Source of the DNA: Anaeramoeba flamelloides
Taxonomy: Eukaryota > Metamonada > Anaeramoebidae
Assembly: GCA_027625915.1 (NCBI GenBank)
Contig: JANTQA010000063.1
Span: forward strand, 620,001-684,000
DNA length: 64,000 nt
Direction of reading: 5' to 3'
This document shows, in pieces, positions 35,926 through 46,859 of the stretch. Made by a program: the position numbers and the translations under genes. The notes under the pieces are model-generated. The model did not search any database, was not told the DNA's origin, and saw only the letters and a program-made list of their open reading frames with translations. Numbering within the stretch: the stretch's first letter is position 1; each line of letters starts with the position of its first letter.

Positions 35926-36399
35926 ATTATTTAAGACGCGAATAGATCAAAATGAAATGATATCAAAAAAATAGAATTAAAAAAAAAACCGTCTTTATTT
36001 AGAATTAATTATAATTTAGTTTTTTAAAATAAAACCGTAATTTACCTTCAGGAAACACTTTATTTTTTTTTATTTTTATTATTTCTTCTATATATTTTTA
36101 ATAATCGATTAATATATTTGTCAATAGATAGACTTTAATTTTGGATAGTGATAAATAAACTAATTTATATTTAGTCAGAAGTTATTATATATAATATTTT
36201 TTTGTTTTAACTTATTTGGACTTTAATGTGATCAATTTTAAAAAATATTTAGTTTATTTATTCCATTTTTCTTTCTAATGGTATTTAACAGATAAAGTTA
36301 TTTTACTAAAAATTAAAATTTTTGTTAATATTATTTAAGATACTCCTTCTTAGTAGTTCTATTAGTTAATTGATGAAATAAAATTAAAATCACAGATTG

Positions 36400-36690
36400 G
36401 AATCTATTTTTTTGAATTATGAAAAAATCATATTAGTTTTTCATGAGATTTCTGTTTATTCTGAAAAACAATAGATTTTTAGAATAAACATAAAACCCCA
36501 ATAAAAAATGCATTCACTTTTCCTGAATTTAATAGAAATACTGTAATTTTTTTGATTCCAAAATCGACTGTTTTTGAGAATAATTATAAAACCTCAAGAA
36601 AATTTCTTTTAAATTTTAGAAATTAAAAGAAAATTCAATAAATTATCTTTTTATTATGTAAATTAAAAAAAAAATACCAGGAACTTGACA
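36400..36690. repeat. Fragment of the hairpin-cluster repeat
   Basis: Degenerate pieces of the sequence at 28057-28793: an AAACAATAGATTTTTAGAATA hairpin at 36466-36486, a CCTGAATTTAATAGAA segment, AATTAAAAGAAAATTC arms, and a final AAAAAATACCAGGAACTTGAC resembling the CCTAGGCACTTGAC end. Confidence 0.5.
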
Positions 36691-37677
36691 CAACTTGAAC
36701 GAAATCTACGACACTAATACAACATTTTACTGTATCGTTTCTCAAAAAAGGTGAGAAATTTTTAATCATATTAATGTTTAGCAAATATTTTGGGAATAAA
36801 AAAAAAAAAAAAAAAACAACTCATAGATTTTCTAAAGTATTCTATTTATTCCACAAACAAAATAAGTTTTCCAAATGAAACGGCTTAAACTCTACAAAAT
36901 ATATAAATTATGTAGTACTGGTTCAGATCAACGGTGAGGAAAGGAATTTTCTTTCAAAGAATCAACCAAACCACAATAATTTGAAATAATAGAAATAATA
37001 ATCTTCAAATTAGTAGTTGATAATTATAATCAAAAAACATTAACAAACAATAAATTTTCGAAAAGAAATAAAATGTAAAAAAAGATATTGGAGAAACTTT
37101 CATTGGAACTTCCTGTACAAAATTTCCTACTTTTTATTTAAATAAAAAATGGATGAAATATAAGATTTTTTAATGGTAAATATCTGAATTTTAAAAGAAA
37201 TATATAGCCTTAATTTTCTTAAAGTTAGTTTTTTTTTTCGAATCGAAATTGAATTAAAAGAAAAAGAAAACAAAAAAAAAACGAAAAATGAAAAATGAAA
37301 AGAAAAAAGAATCAGAAAAGAAAAAGAAATAATAATCTTATCTACAAATTGAAAAATAGCCTAAATGATAAAAAATAAATCTGTTTGTAAAAATTTTTGG
37401 AAATTGAATTCATAAAAGAAAACAATTACCAAAATATTAAAAAAAAAACATCAAATTGGATTTAAAAATAATTTTGACTATTAGAAAATTTCAAAGAAAA
37501 ATAAATAATTGTCATAATCAAAAAGAAATTTATTACTTTTAAAAAGAATTATTTATGATTATTATTATAAAAATTCGATTAAAATTAATTATATAATATA
37601 ATATTTCCAAAATTTTGGAGAAATTAAAATTTGTTTTAAGAAAATATTCTCAAAAGAATATTACTAAACTAAAATAT

Positions 37678-37750
37678 TTTTGATCTTTTCAAAATTAATT
37701 TTTGATCGTTTCAAAATTAATTTTTGATCGTTTCAAAATTATTTTTTGAA
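37678..37750. repeat. Tandem repeat, three 24-bp units
   Basis: Three near-identical copies of a unit containing TTTTTGATCGTTTCAAAATT; the first has one C-to-T type change. Confidence 0.9.
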
Positions 37751-38356
37751 AACAGGTTTTAAAAACCAATAATAAAATAAAGGGGCATAAAACGCATCAT
37801 ACATGACAATAGCAAATACAAAAAAGCTATGGAATATTTGTTTTTAATAAATATAGAGAATATATATAATTATATACAATTTAGGGATATATTATTTTAA
37901 AAAATATTGAAAAAATAAATTTTAAAAAGGAATAAAAATGTTGTTGTTTATTTATTTTTTTTGTTGAAAATTTTTTCTTGTAAAAATTGAATTAATTTGT
38001 TGAAATATTTTATTTTTAAAATATCTTAAAAATAATAAATCTTTTCTAGAATTTTCTAAAGAATGTTTGACTTTGAAAAAAAAAAAAATGAATTTTATAC
38101 ATATGTTTTACATAGATTATATATTATATATTATATAAAGAATGATAAAAAGTTTTTTTAATTGGAATTCGGTTGTTGAAAAGTTGGCTTTGATCTGAAT
38201 GTCAATAATATCTTTGAAACAATTTGAAAATAATAATAATAAAAAACCTCATTTAAAGCAAAATTATTATTTTTAAATTTCTAATTATCTACCATATTTA
38301 AAAGATTTATTAAAAAATCCAACCTTTCAAATTTTTAATTCTTAAATCAAGCTTAA

Positions 38357-38857
38357 GGACTACGTTCCCACCCTTGAGGCGGTTGAGTAATTGTGTTATT
38401 TCACTTTCACTTCTCAAAAAAATTTTTCACAAGTAAGAAATTGGACAAAAAAAAAAAAAAAAGCATTTTTTGTCATCTTTACCTTTTCACGGAGACTTTT
38501 TTTCTTTGTTTTTCAATGAAAAGGAAAATTAAAAATAACAAAAAAGAATAATTGCAAAAAATGGCTTTTGGGAATTTTCAAGTGTATTTCAAATTTGAGA
38601 ACATTTCAAACTTGTAAAAGCAAGTGTAAAAAATATGTAGAACAGCACAAGAAAATAGTGAGAGTTCAAAAAGTTGAAATGGAAATTCTAAAATATTAAA
38701 ATCAAAATTTTAGCATGATCTAACAAGGTAAATATTGTGAAAATTTCACATTTTTTCTAAAAGAAATTCTCCATGTACAAATATTACTTGGATTACATAA
38801 CTCTTTCAAGGGTGATTTTATACGTTATTTCACTGTTTTCACCTCAAAACGTAGTCC
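38357..38857. mobile_element. TTAA-flanked 0.5-kb MITE, copy 1
   Basis: Exact TTAA duplications at 38353-38356 and 38858-38861 bracket 501 bp that begins GGACTACGTTCCCACCCTTG and ends CCTCAAAACGTAGTCC, giving a perfect 10-bp terminal repeat (GGACTACGTT) plus subterminal TTGAGG. About 90 percent identical by eye to 51959-52451, same orientation. No coding capacity. The TTAA target is characteristic of piggyBac-like transposition. Confidence 0.88.
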
Positions 38858-39102
38858 TTAAATTATTCATTTTCTTTTGAGAATTGGAACTTTGCTAGTT
38901 TTTAATTCTTGGAAACGTGTGTTTTTTTGGGAAAGTTGAATGAAAAATTTGATCTTTTTCTTTTGCCATTAACAGTCTGAATAATAAATCTGATCTTTCA
39001 GGAAAGAAGGTACCTTTCAAAATTTTGTTAATAAAAGCACAAAATTCAAAATGGTATTAAAAAAGAAAAACAAAATCAGTCAAGAAAAAATAAAAAAAAA
39101 AA

Positions 39103-39801
39103 TTACCAGTATCCAATTTTCGTTGCAAAAAACAAAAAAAGATTCCCCGTGACAAAGGATAGCTTGATGCTTAAAAGAAGAGTTGTGTAACGATAAAACT
39201 CTTCTTTAAGAGGAAATTTATGAGCTAAAGAAGGAAGGTTTGATAAAACTAAAACAACAATGTACGTCAACAAAAATGATGTATCAACAACAAACCAAAA
39301 AATGATTGCGCTATTTGTTTTTTCATAATGCCAAATAGGTATTTTAAAGCCAAAATTGATAATTAATTCAGCAACAAAAAGAACCATGATCACAACAAAA
39401 GTTCTTTTGATCGACTGGCGAAGCACATTGATATGGTTAACACTCATCAAAGAGATTAAGATCGTTAACTCGCAGAAAAACAAAATTAAATGGGAGATCA
39501 AAAATGCAACCTGCGCCAAAAAGTCCTTTTTTAACAACCCGAACGCCTCGAGCAAGACATTTACAAAAGACAGTATCGTAATCAAATACAAAAGCGTGTA
39601 CAAATAAAGGAGGCTAAATCCTGTGGAATTTTTGATGACAAACCGATGCTTTTTGAAGCGGAACAGCAAAAAAAATAAAAAAAGTAAATTGATTATGCAA
39701 GTCACAAGCGCATAGAGATGAATACCAGATTTTTTTTTGACAATCGATTCACAAAAGTTCAGTTGAAATGGCTCACTTGTTAAAAGAATGCCTGAAATCA
39801 T
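39103..39801 (-). CDS. TPRA1-like multi-pass membrane protein
   Basis: 232 codons on the minus strand. Hydrophobic helices at about residues 28-49, 61-87, 96-122, 133-151, 167-190 and 205-228. The order of helices and the short motifs CELTILISLMS, then SIKR, then IIFWFVVD...YIVVL, then FYRYTTLLLSIKLSFVTGN match TPRA1 (GPR175 / transmembrane protein adipocyte-associated 1), a seven-helix family of uncertain function. Only six helices are present: TPRA1 helix 7 is missing. The reading frame ends at a TGGTAA that also forms a GTAATT donor, so a further exon to the left is possible, but no helix-7 exon was found down to 36000. The start is the first ATG of the frame; the helix-1 region follows a short luminal-type N-terminus. 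Confidence 0.75.
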   Translation of the reverse strand: MISGILLTSEPFQLNFCESIVKKKSGIHLYALVTCIINLLFLFFLLFRFKKHRFVIKNSTGFSLLYLYTLLYLITILSFVNVLLEAFGLLKKDFLAQVAFLISHLILFFCELTILISLMSVNHINVLRQSIKRTFVVIMVLFVAELIINFGFKIPIWHYEKTNSAIIFWFVVDTSFLLTYIVVLVLSNLPSLAHKFPLKEEFYRYTTLLLSIKLSFVTGNLFLFFATKIGYW

Positions 39802-40521
39802 GAAAATTGGGTGGTTGGAATTGGATCGAGAAATTCACTGTTTTTTTTTTTGAGAAGTCGTGTTGTGAAATTTGTGTTTAAATTGGCTTGGCTGAAGGAT
39901 TGTAGGAAAAAAAAAAAAAGAAAAACAAATTCAAAAAATAGAAAAAAATGTTCAAGTATCGTGTGTGTTTAATGAACAACTTGGTGGTGTTTGTTGGAAA
40001 AAAATCTTGAAATTGTTTACAAGACATTTATTTTATGTGATTTATTTTAATAATTTTAGAGAAAAAGATTACATTTCTAATAATTTCTGAAAAGTTTATT
40101 CTGCACATTTCTCAACATTTTTAAAAATCAAGTTAAAAGATCCTTTGTTTGGTTTTGTTCAAAAGGAATTTTTAGAAAATTGTTGATTTTCAATTTCTTA
40201 TTAAAGTCCAAAAAAAATAAGAAAATTTTATTGTTTTATTCTCATCTATTCATTTATTTTTTTTAAAATCAAAGCGAAATTTATTGTTTAAAAATCTGGA
40301 ATAACAGTAAACTTTCATGTTGTTATTTGTTTTGGATATCAACTTGCCTAAAAATATGTTTACTGGTATTTGATTATTAAATCCAAAAAAATCTACCCTT
40401 CATTTTACTATTTTTCAATTCTAAAATTCGAGTTTATTTGAAGTGACTAATTAACCTAATTTATTTTTAATCCTCAAAGGTAAACGATTAATTCTTAACA
40501 CAGTTATAAGAGTCAACGGAT

Positions 40522-40752
40522 ATGCAACCACCTTTATCAACTTTCGAGTTATTAGTTACAATTTTTAAAAAGAATTTCTCAATTAATTTTTCAGTCAAAA
40601 GATCTGATAATTCTTATGCTTCTGCTTTTTGTATTAAAGTAGAAGATTTAAAACAATTGACCAAAGATTTTTGTTTTGAGGAAATTTCATTTTTAGTGTT
40701 TTCTGATGGTTTGTATGAACAAATTAAAATTGAAATTTTAATCTTATTTTAA
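40522..40752 (+). pseudogene. Gene fragment in duplicated block (copy 1)
   Basis: Seventy-six codons from ATG to TAA (segments FSVKRSDNSYASAF and VEDLKQLTKDFCFEEISF). The parallel region 49435-49700 carries the same FSVKRS start and a similar ENKNLQNL...F segment but is interrupted by stops. The duplicated fragment is probably the relic of a protein-coding gene. The family is not recognised. The intact frame of this copy could also be a small real gene. Confidence 0.35.
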
Positions 40753-41117
40753 AATACAAGAAAAATAAATCAAATATTGAAGACTTGAAGATCTAAAAAA
40801 AATTGATTATTTATTTTATTCCCCAGTAAGTGTTAAGTACTACGCTGACAATTTACAAAATAGCCCAAAGACAATTTTATTCAATTTCTTGAAATTTAAA
40901 AGATTAAACAATATTCTTTTTCCTATATTCAGAAGAATAAACAAGGAATTCTAAGTATTAAAATCAGTAATTAATAATATTGTAGAATGCTTATTTATAT
41001 CATTATTAATGAAAAATACTTTTATTTATACAAAAATATTGAGAAAATGTGAAGAAATGGTAAAGGATATTTCGATTTTTTATCTTTGAATAAATAGTAC
41101 TTACTGAAAGAACTTAA

Positions 41118-41670
41118 GGTTTGATATCCCTGAAATTTGAAAAAAAGATTATCTAATGTCGTGAGTAGTCACTTGTTAATTTGGTTCTTAGCTGATCGAT
41201 CTTGTGCTTGGTATAGGTTTTAGTAGTGGTTCAAAATTGCAATTTTTGACAATTTATTTTTTTTTTTTCCGAAATCCGAATTGAAGAGTATAAGGTTAAT
41301 AGATTGATAGGTGTTCAAGAATAACTTTTGAATTTTGGGTGAAAGATTGAAATTTTTATATTACTTTTCGTCAATTAACTAAAGGAAAAAAAATTTTTTT
41401 AAAAAAGCTCTAAATAAAACCAAACCTAATTAAAAATTTCAATCAACAACCCACAAACCACATTTTTTTATAACTTAAGTTTCAACCAAATTCTCTTATA
41501 CTCTTCAATTCGGATTTCGGAAAATAAAAAAATTTATTGTCAAAAATTGCAATTTTGAACCACTACTAAAACCCATACCAAACACAAGATAGATCGGCTA
41601 AGAACCAAATTAACAATTTGCTATTCACTACATTAGACAATCTTTTTTCAAATTTCATGGATTGTAAACC
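41118..41670. mobile_element. TTAA-flanked 553-bp foldback element
   Basis: TTAA at 41114-41117 and 41671-41674. Ends GGTTTGATATCCCTGAAATT and the complement of AATTTCATGGATTGTAAACC. The two arms are inverted repeats of about 190 bp (41118-41310 and about 41490-41670) around a 180-bp centre. The paralogous block at 49975-50000 has a single TTAA at the matching point (ATAATTAAGGTTGGG), an apparent empty site. A decayed arm lies at 56985-57182. No open frame. Confidence 0.88.
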
Positions 41671-41820
41671 TTAAGATTGGACTAAAATTATTATTTAAAT
41701 TTAATTACATTACAAGATATTTGTTTAGTTTTATTGTGAATTGTACAGGTTTGAAAAGGAATTTTGAATATATTTTATATTTAATTGATTTGGTTGTTTT
41801 TCTCGTTTTTTTTTTGTTAA

Positions 41821-42500
41821 GGGTCTAGTCATTTATCGTGAATATGCACCATACTCAAGGGGTGACTGGAGACCAAAAAGGGTATTGTGAAATAGCCCTT
41901 CTTTTGGTTGACAAAATTCAAATAACAAAAAAAAAAATTCCATTGGATCATCTTTGACAAAAAATTCAACTAAGAAAAAGAAGTTTAAAAGAGTTCTCAA
42001 TTTCCAAAAATCAAAATTTAGAAAAAAAATTCATCTTTTCTATTTCCAAATGGTTAAATTTCTTTAATTTAAAATAAATTGATTTCTTGAATTTCGCAAT
42101 CAATTGAGTTCGATTTAATCTGATTTGTGGTTATTTAAAATCTCTCTAAATTTGGCCAAGTAAGGATTATGTAATATTCAATCGATAAAAATAGCTCGTT
42201 TGAAAAATGAAAAAAATTGAAAAAAAAATCACCAAGATCTCTAAAAGCGCCAAAGATCGACACTTCAAAACTGACAAAGTTGTTTTCAAAATTGTAATGC
42301 ACAACCATTCTAATTGGAAATTGAGTGTAGATCTTTGGCACTTTTTTCTAAAAATGTCCTCATCTTTAGTTGTTGATTTTTGGAGATCGATTGTACATCA
42401 TAGGTTGGTTGGTTTTTGATTGGTGTTAGGTCTTCATAAAAATTCCTAAAAAGTTTTTTTCCTTTTCTGAAAAAAAAATTTTACCGTAATTACTCGACCC
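41821..42500. mobile_element. TTAA-flanked 680-bp element, copy 1
   Basis: TTAA at 41817-41820 and 42501-42504. It starts GGGTCTAGTCATTTATCG, and the right end reversed is GGGTCGAGTAATTACGG. The paralogous block has an empty TTAA at 50137-50140 after the same T-run and G. A related copy is at 55084-55852. A 70-codon frame inside is not recognised. Confidence 0.85.
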
Positions 42501-42889
42501 TTAAGGGACTAATTCTATTAAATTTTTTTACCTAAATTTAATTAAGATTGAGAAAATTTTTTACCAATTACTTCGATTTGAAAACCGTGTTTATTATAAA
42601 TATTAAACATATTTCTCGATAAGGAATCCTTATTTTGAAATTGGTAAAAAAAAAAAATAGAGACTAGTACATTAAACAAAACCTAAAAATTGAAGAAAAA
42701 GTTATCTTGAATAAATATAAGATATTTTTTTCAAGTATAGAATAATTATTGAAAATTTTAGTAAAATACAGTATTTTATTTATCCTGTTGTATTTTCGAA
42801 CTTAGTGGTTTTATTTCAAAGTATATTTTGGTAATCTTCCTTCATAAAAAATAAGATTATTTCTTCTTCTTTGAAGAAAAATATATTTT

Positions 42890-43020
42890 TTCAAAAATTT
42901 CAGAAATTGGACCGCATTTTGAACTTTTTCAAAAATTAGAAAAAAGGGATCAGAACTTCTAAAAATTTGAATTCATTTCTTATAAAATAGCATTAAAAGT
43001 AAGTTTGGTCTTGAAGTAAA
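42890..43020 (+). repeat. Block shared upstream of RPB6 and Rab3GAP1
   Basis: Partner of 24170-24330: TTGAACTTTTTCAAAAATTAG, GGGATCAGAACTTCT, TTCATTTCTTATAAAATAG and TTAAAAGTAAGTTTGGTC in the same order. It ends about 260 nt before the RPB6 ATG. Confidence 0.45.
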
Positions 43021-43278
43021 CAGTTTTTTTACACCATTTTTGCTTTTCAATATTGGGTATTTCTTTTTTTGGAATTTGCTATTATTTTTACCAGTGGATT
43101 ATTTGATGTTTACTACATTGTTAAAGCTTAGAATTGTTGTTAAATTCTGAGTTTGTCATTAATCTGGTTGTATAGTGAGTATGTTTTTAAAACTGATCAT
43201 CTTAAATTGGAAATAGTTAATTTGCTATTGGAATCCATTTTTTAACACTTTTCCTTTTTATTATTTTCAATTCTACTA

Positions 43279-43904
43279 ATGACCTACCAACAAGACGTAT
43301 TTGGAATGGAGCAAATTGATGAAGAAATCAACACGGAATTAAAAGAAACGGGTAACGAGGATAGCGAAATTTTAACAGAAGAGGAATATAAAAAGCAACA
43401 AGAGAAAAAAACACAAGAAAAGAAAAAAAGAATCACAACAAGGTATATGACCAAATATGAAAAGGCACGTGTTTTAGGTACAAGAGCACTCCAAATAAGG
43501 TTTGTATTTAACTCATCCCTTTGTTGAATTTTTTAACAGCTTCAAAATAACAAGAAATTGTAGCAAATGTCCAGTTTCTTTTTTTAGTGTTGAGGAAATA
43601 TCGTTTTGCCGTTTAATTCTCCATCAAACAAACAGAAATATTCAAAATTTAATCTTTTTCCTGAATTTACTCTTTTCTTTTTACTTTTCATAAACAACAA
43701 AAAAAAAAAAAAAACAAAAAAAATGATCTGATCCATAGTATGAATAGCCCTATTATGGTTGAAATTGAAAATGAAACAGATCCTTTCGAAATTGCCCTTA
43801 AAGAATTAAAGGCAGGAAAGATCCCTTTAATTATTCGAAGATATTTACCAGATGGAGGATATGAAGACGTTTCCGCATCCGAGTTGATTGTCGATTTTCA
43901 TTAA
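43279..43904 (+). CDS. RPB6: RNA polymerase I/II/III shared subunit RPB6 (RPABC2)
   Basis: Exons 43279-43499 and 43739-43904 join in phase 2 across a 239-nt intron (donor GTTTGT, acceptor CATAG) to 128 residues; human POLR2F has 127. The acidic, charged N-terminus is typical. The family signature follows: [21 protein letters not shown] at residues 52-72, matching the RPB6/K/omega pattern. After the junction Ser74 the protein continues with [19 protein letters not shown] and [16 protein letters not shown], almost identical to human. It clamps the assembly of all three nuclear polymerases and is the counterpart of bacterial omega. The frame continuing past the donor in exon 1 is intronic. Confidence 0.97.
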
Positions 43905-44334
43905 AATACCTTTTGAGGCATTATCTTAAAATTTTTTATTTGACATTATTATTTAAAGTTCCAAACTTTAAGTGATTTTTAGATTCTTGAAAATCCTTTT
44001 TACAAATAAACCCCGAATTGTGTTTATAATGAAATATAAATATTTGAAAAAAAAAAAACACAAGAGAAAAATTCCCAGCAACCACTATTTTATGAAATCA
44101 AGAATTGTGTATTTTAAAAAAATATTTCCTTTTCTTTTAATTTTTCAAAATAATATTATTACAGACTTCACAATATTTTCTCTGTTAAAAATATTTAAAG
44201 AAAAGAACAAATATAAAAATATCATCAGCAAATTGAAATTAATTAAAAAAAGAAGTATGGAAGTGGTTGAGAAAAATAAATAAAAATTTTGTTAAAAAGT
44301 CAAAAATGATCAAGAAAGTAAACAACACACTCCA

Positions 44335-44510
44335 AAAAATCTCATGACTTTTATCAAGCTTTCAGTCTTTTCACACTTTCAAACACTTTCAGATAATTTA
44401 CAAACCTTTCAAACACTTTTCAAAACTTTCAAAGACTTTCCCAACACCTTTAAAGGGGAAATGTGTCGCAAAGCTGATAAGCTTTGTAAAAGTCACAAGA
44501 TTTTTTGTAG
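44335..44510 (+). repeat. Fragment of the TCGCGA-array element (right-hand part)
   Basis: CTTTCAAACACTTTC and AAAGGGGAAATGTGTCGCAA followed by TTGTAAAAGTCACAAGATTTT match 22530-22660 and 32820-32955 in the same order. Terminal repeats are not present. Confidence 0.65.
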
Positions 44511-44674
44511 TGAAAACTTTTGAAAAATACCCGTTCAATAATTTAAATTTGAGTTTGTATAATTGAAATTGGGATTATGTAAAAAAACAGACTTCAACAA
44601 CCGTGAATTTAAATTTTGTTTTCAAAAAGTAATTTTTTTTTAGAGTCGTTCAGAAAAACGTAAAATACATTTAC

Positions 44675-45063
44675 AAAAAGTGATGTCTTAATATTTTAAG
44701 TTTTTTTACCAAATTTGTTATTTTTCTAAAAATTATAAAACTTTTCCCATGCGTTAGACCGGAGAGGTTTTTTGTCAGCAGAATATGGGGATTATAAGAG
44801 TCAAAAATTCGATTTAATAATAGAATAAAAATGTTTGGGGAAGAAGCGGAAATTCAAAAATCAAAAATAATTTTTAGATATCAAAACACAAAAACAAACC
44901 AAATATTTTTATTCTTTCATAAAATTGTTTTTTTTGCTATTAGAAACCTCAGGTTTGTTAACAATAAAACTTCTCCTGTTGAGGTGTCTATGAAAAGTTT
45001 TATAATTTTTAGAAAAATAACAAATTTGGTAAAAAAACTTAAAATATTAAGACATCACTTTTT
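44675..45063. mobile_element. Foldback element with perfect 71-bp inverted arms
   Basis: 44675-44745 and 44993-45063 are exact inverted copies (start AAAAAGTGATGTCTTAATAT), separated by 247 bp. The centre includes an unusually GC-rich stretch for this window (ATGCGTTAGACCGGAGAGG). Perfect arms in a region where other repeats are 80-90 percent identical suggest recent origin. Flanks show no clear target duplication. A 91-codon frame overlapping the right arm looks incidental. Confidence 0.8.
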
Positions 45064-45714
45064 GCACATGTCAAAGATCCTCCAGATCAAAAAAAAATAT
45101 TCATAACTCAATTGGTTTTCATATTACAGCATTTTCCAATTAATAAATGAAAAAATTATAGTATAATTCCCAAATTATTTTTCTAATTATTAGTTGAAAA
45201 AACTGAACATATTATCTTTACAAAATCAATTCGAAATGAAAAATTCAGAGATTTTATTTTACTATTCTTTTTTTCTCTTTCGATAAAATTTGAATTTTTT
45301 ATTATTTTTAGGTTTTGCAATTATTTTTAAAATATTTTGCTAAATATAATAACCTAACTGTTAATACCATACGGAAATCTGTCCCTCTTTAAAATGATCT
45401 GAACTTTCAGTTTGTTCTTATAACCTGCAAGCGGTTTCAAATTTTTGAGTTAGTTCCTTTAAAAAAAAAAAAAAAAAAAGTGATATAAAAACATTATGAT
45501 TGAATGATTAAAAGGATAATGAACAAAAAAGGGTAGATGATATTAAATTTGAAAATTGGTTAATATGATTTTTTTTTTTTTTTTTCATATTTTTGAAGAT
45601 TTTCTTGATTATATTGATACATATAGAAATCCTTTAATGATTTTTTAGGTCATCTAGGACGAAAAAAACTAAAAGATTATTTTGTGATTGATAATATTTT
45701 ATTGTCTTAAATTG

Positions 45715-46080
45715 TCGACAATCAAAAATATTGAAATCATCAATACTAAATATTTTAAAAAATTTGTTCAAAACCCAATTTTAACCACAAAAGTTACTTT
45801 GAAAAATTTTCACTATTTAAAAAAGTTATAAAAGTCTAATTGGTCTCTTAATTATATTTATTTTTAAAACCCTATTCAAAATGCTTGAAAATACCATTCA
45901 AACCACATAAACCTAATCTAAAATACTCTAAACCACTATAAAATACCCTAAACAACCCAAAAAAAAAAAAAAGGGGGGGGGGGGGGGGGTTAAATAATTA
46001 CAACCAATATATTTTAATAGAATTGACTATTTTGAAAAAATTTGAAAAATAATAAATTATTAATGAAAAAAGAGTATAGT
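45715..46080 (+). repeat. 350-bp repeat, forward copy, with A13-G17 tract
   Basis: Colinear with the reverse complement of 20565-20910. Preceding the G run there are two imperfect 20-nt units of the form TAAAATACYCTAAACNACY (45920-45958), then a run of A and 17 consecutive G (45973-45989). Confidence 0.65.
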
Positions 46081-46545
46081 TGTTTTAGAAAAGCGTTTAC
46101 CAAAAGTTTTATTAGATGTTGATTGAACTGATTAAAATATATGAATTAGACAGTTTTAAGCCCTACTTATAAAACTTCGTGTCCACACTTTTTTTAAAAG
46201 AGCTATAAAAATTTTTTTTATTTTTGTTTAATTCTTTTCATAAAAATAATTTTTTTTATTATTAAAAAGTAGTTGAAAAAAATTTTTTTTAAAAAAACTG
46301 GCTATTTTCCACTTAACAAAATTTTAAAAATTTGAATACTCTTATAAATTATTTGTTAAAATTCATTCTTGTCAAATAAAGTAATTCTTTTCTTTTAATT
46401 AAGATATAAAAAAGGGAATCTATTTTTAAAAAAATATTATTTTTATAGCTTTTTAAAATCAGAAAAAAACTAATAAAAAACTCATAAAACTTTTTTTTTG
46501 TTGAAATAATGAAAATTATGATTAAGTGGGTTTTAATTTAAAATA

Positions 46546-46740
46546 CATCCAGTACCACTAATAAGGCACAAACTTGAGTGAAATTTAAGTAAAAAAAAAA
46601 ATCTCAAATTAAGGTTCAAAATTCAAATTATTTTAAAATAAGATGTTTAAAAAAAAATTCCAAAAAAAGTTGAATTTTTGAAAATTGTTATCTAAGTTAA
46701 ATTTCCTTGAAGGTGGATATCTTAAAAGTGGAACTAACTG
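46546..46740. mobile_element. TA-flanked 197-bp MITE, copy 3
   Basis: TA, then CATCCAGTACCACTAATAAG; it ends TTAAAAGTGGAACTAACTG then TA. Length 195 bp. The interior is diverged from copies 1 and 2. Confidence 0.78.
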
Positions 46741-46859
46741 TATATAAAAATGAAAATTATATTCAAAGTGCAAAAAGAAATTCCACATTTACATACTCAA
46801 ATTTAAAACAAGATCCGAACCCAAATAATACAACAGCTCATAAAGAGAAAAGATATTTT

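Larger units (their letters stand above)
35926..39102. other. Intergenic region after Rab3GAP1
   Basis: AT-rich. It holds a hairpin-cluster fragment (36400-36690), a three-unit tandem repeat (37678-37750) and a 501-bp TTAA-flanked MITE (38357-38857). No gene was recognised. Confidence 0.6.
39802..43278. other. Intergenic region: duplicated block with two TTAA elements
   Basis: Block 40470-43010 is colinear in part with 49420-50400 and carries a 553-bp foldback element (41118-41670) and a 680-bp element (41821-42500), both absent from the other copy. A short open frame at 40522-40752 is described separately. The last 270 nt before RPB6 contain no clear motif. Confidence 0.65.

Noticed and set aside
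43972-44283. 103-codon frame downstream of RPB6
   Set aside because: GTG start, Lys/Ile/Phe composition expected from AT-rich DNA, no motif; probably not a gene.
44831-45106. 91-codon frame
   Set aside because: Overlaps the arm of the perfect foldback; the arm sequence itself creates the open frame.
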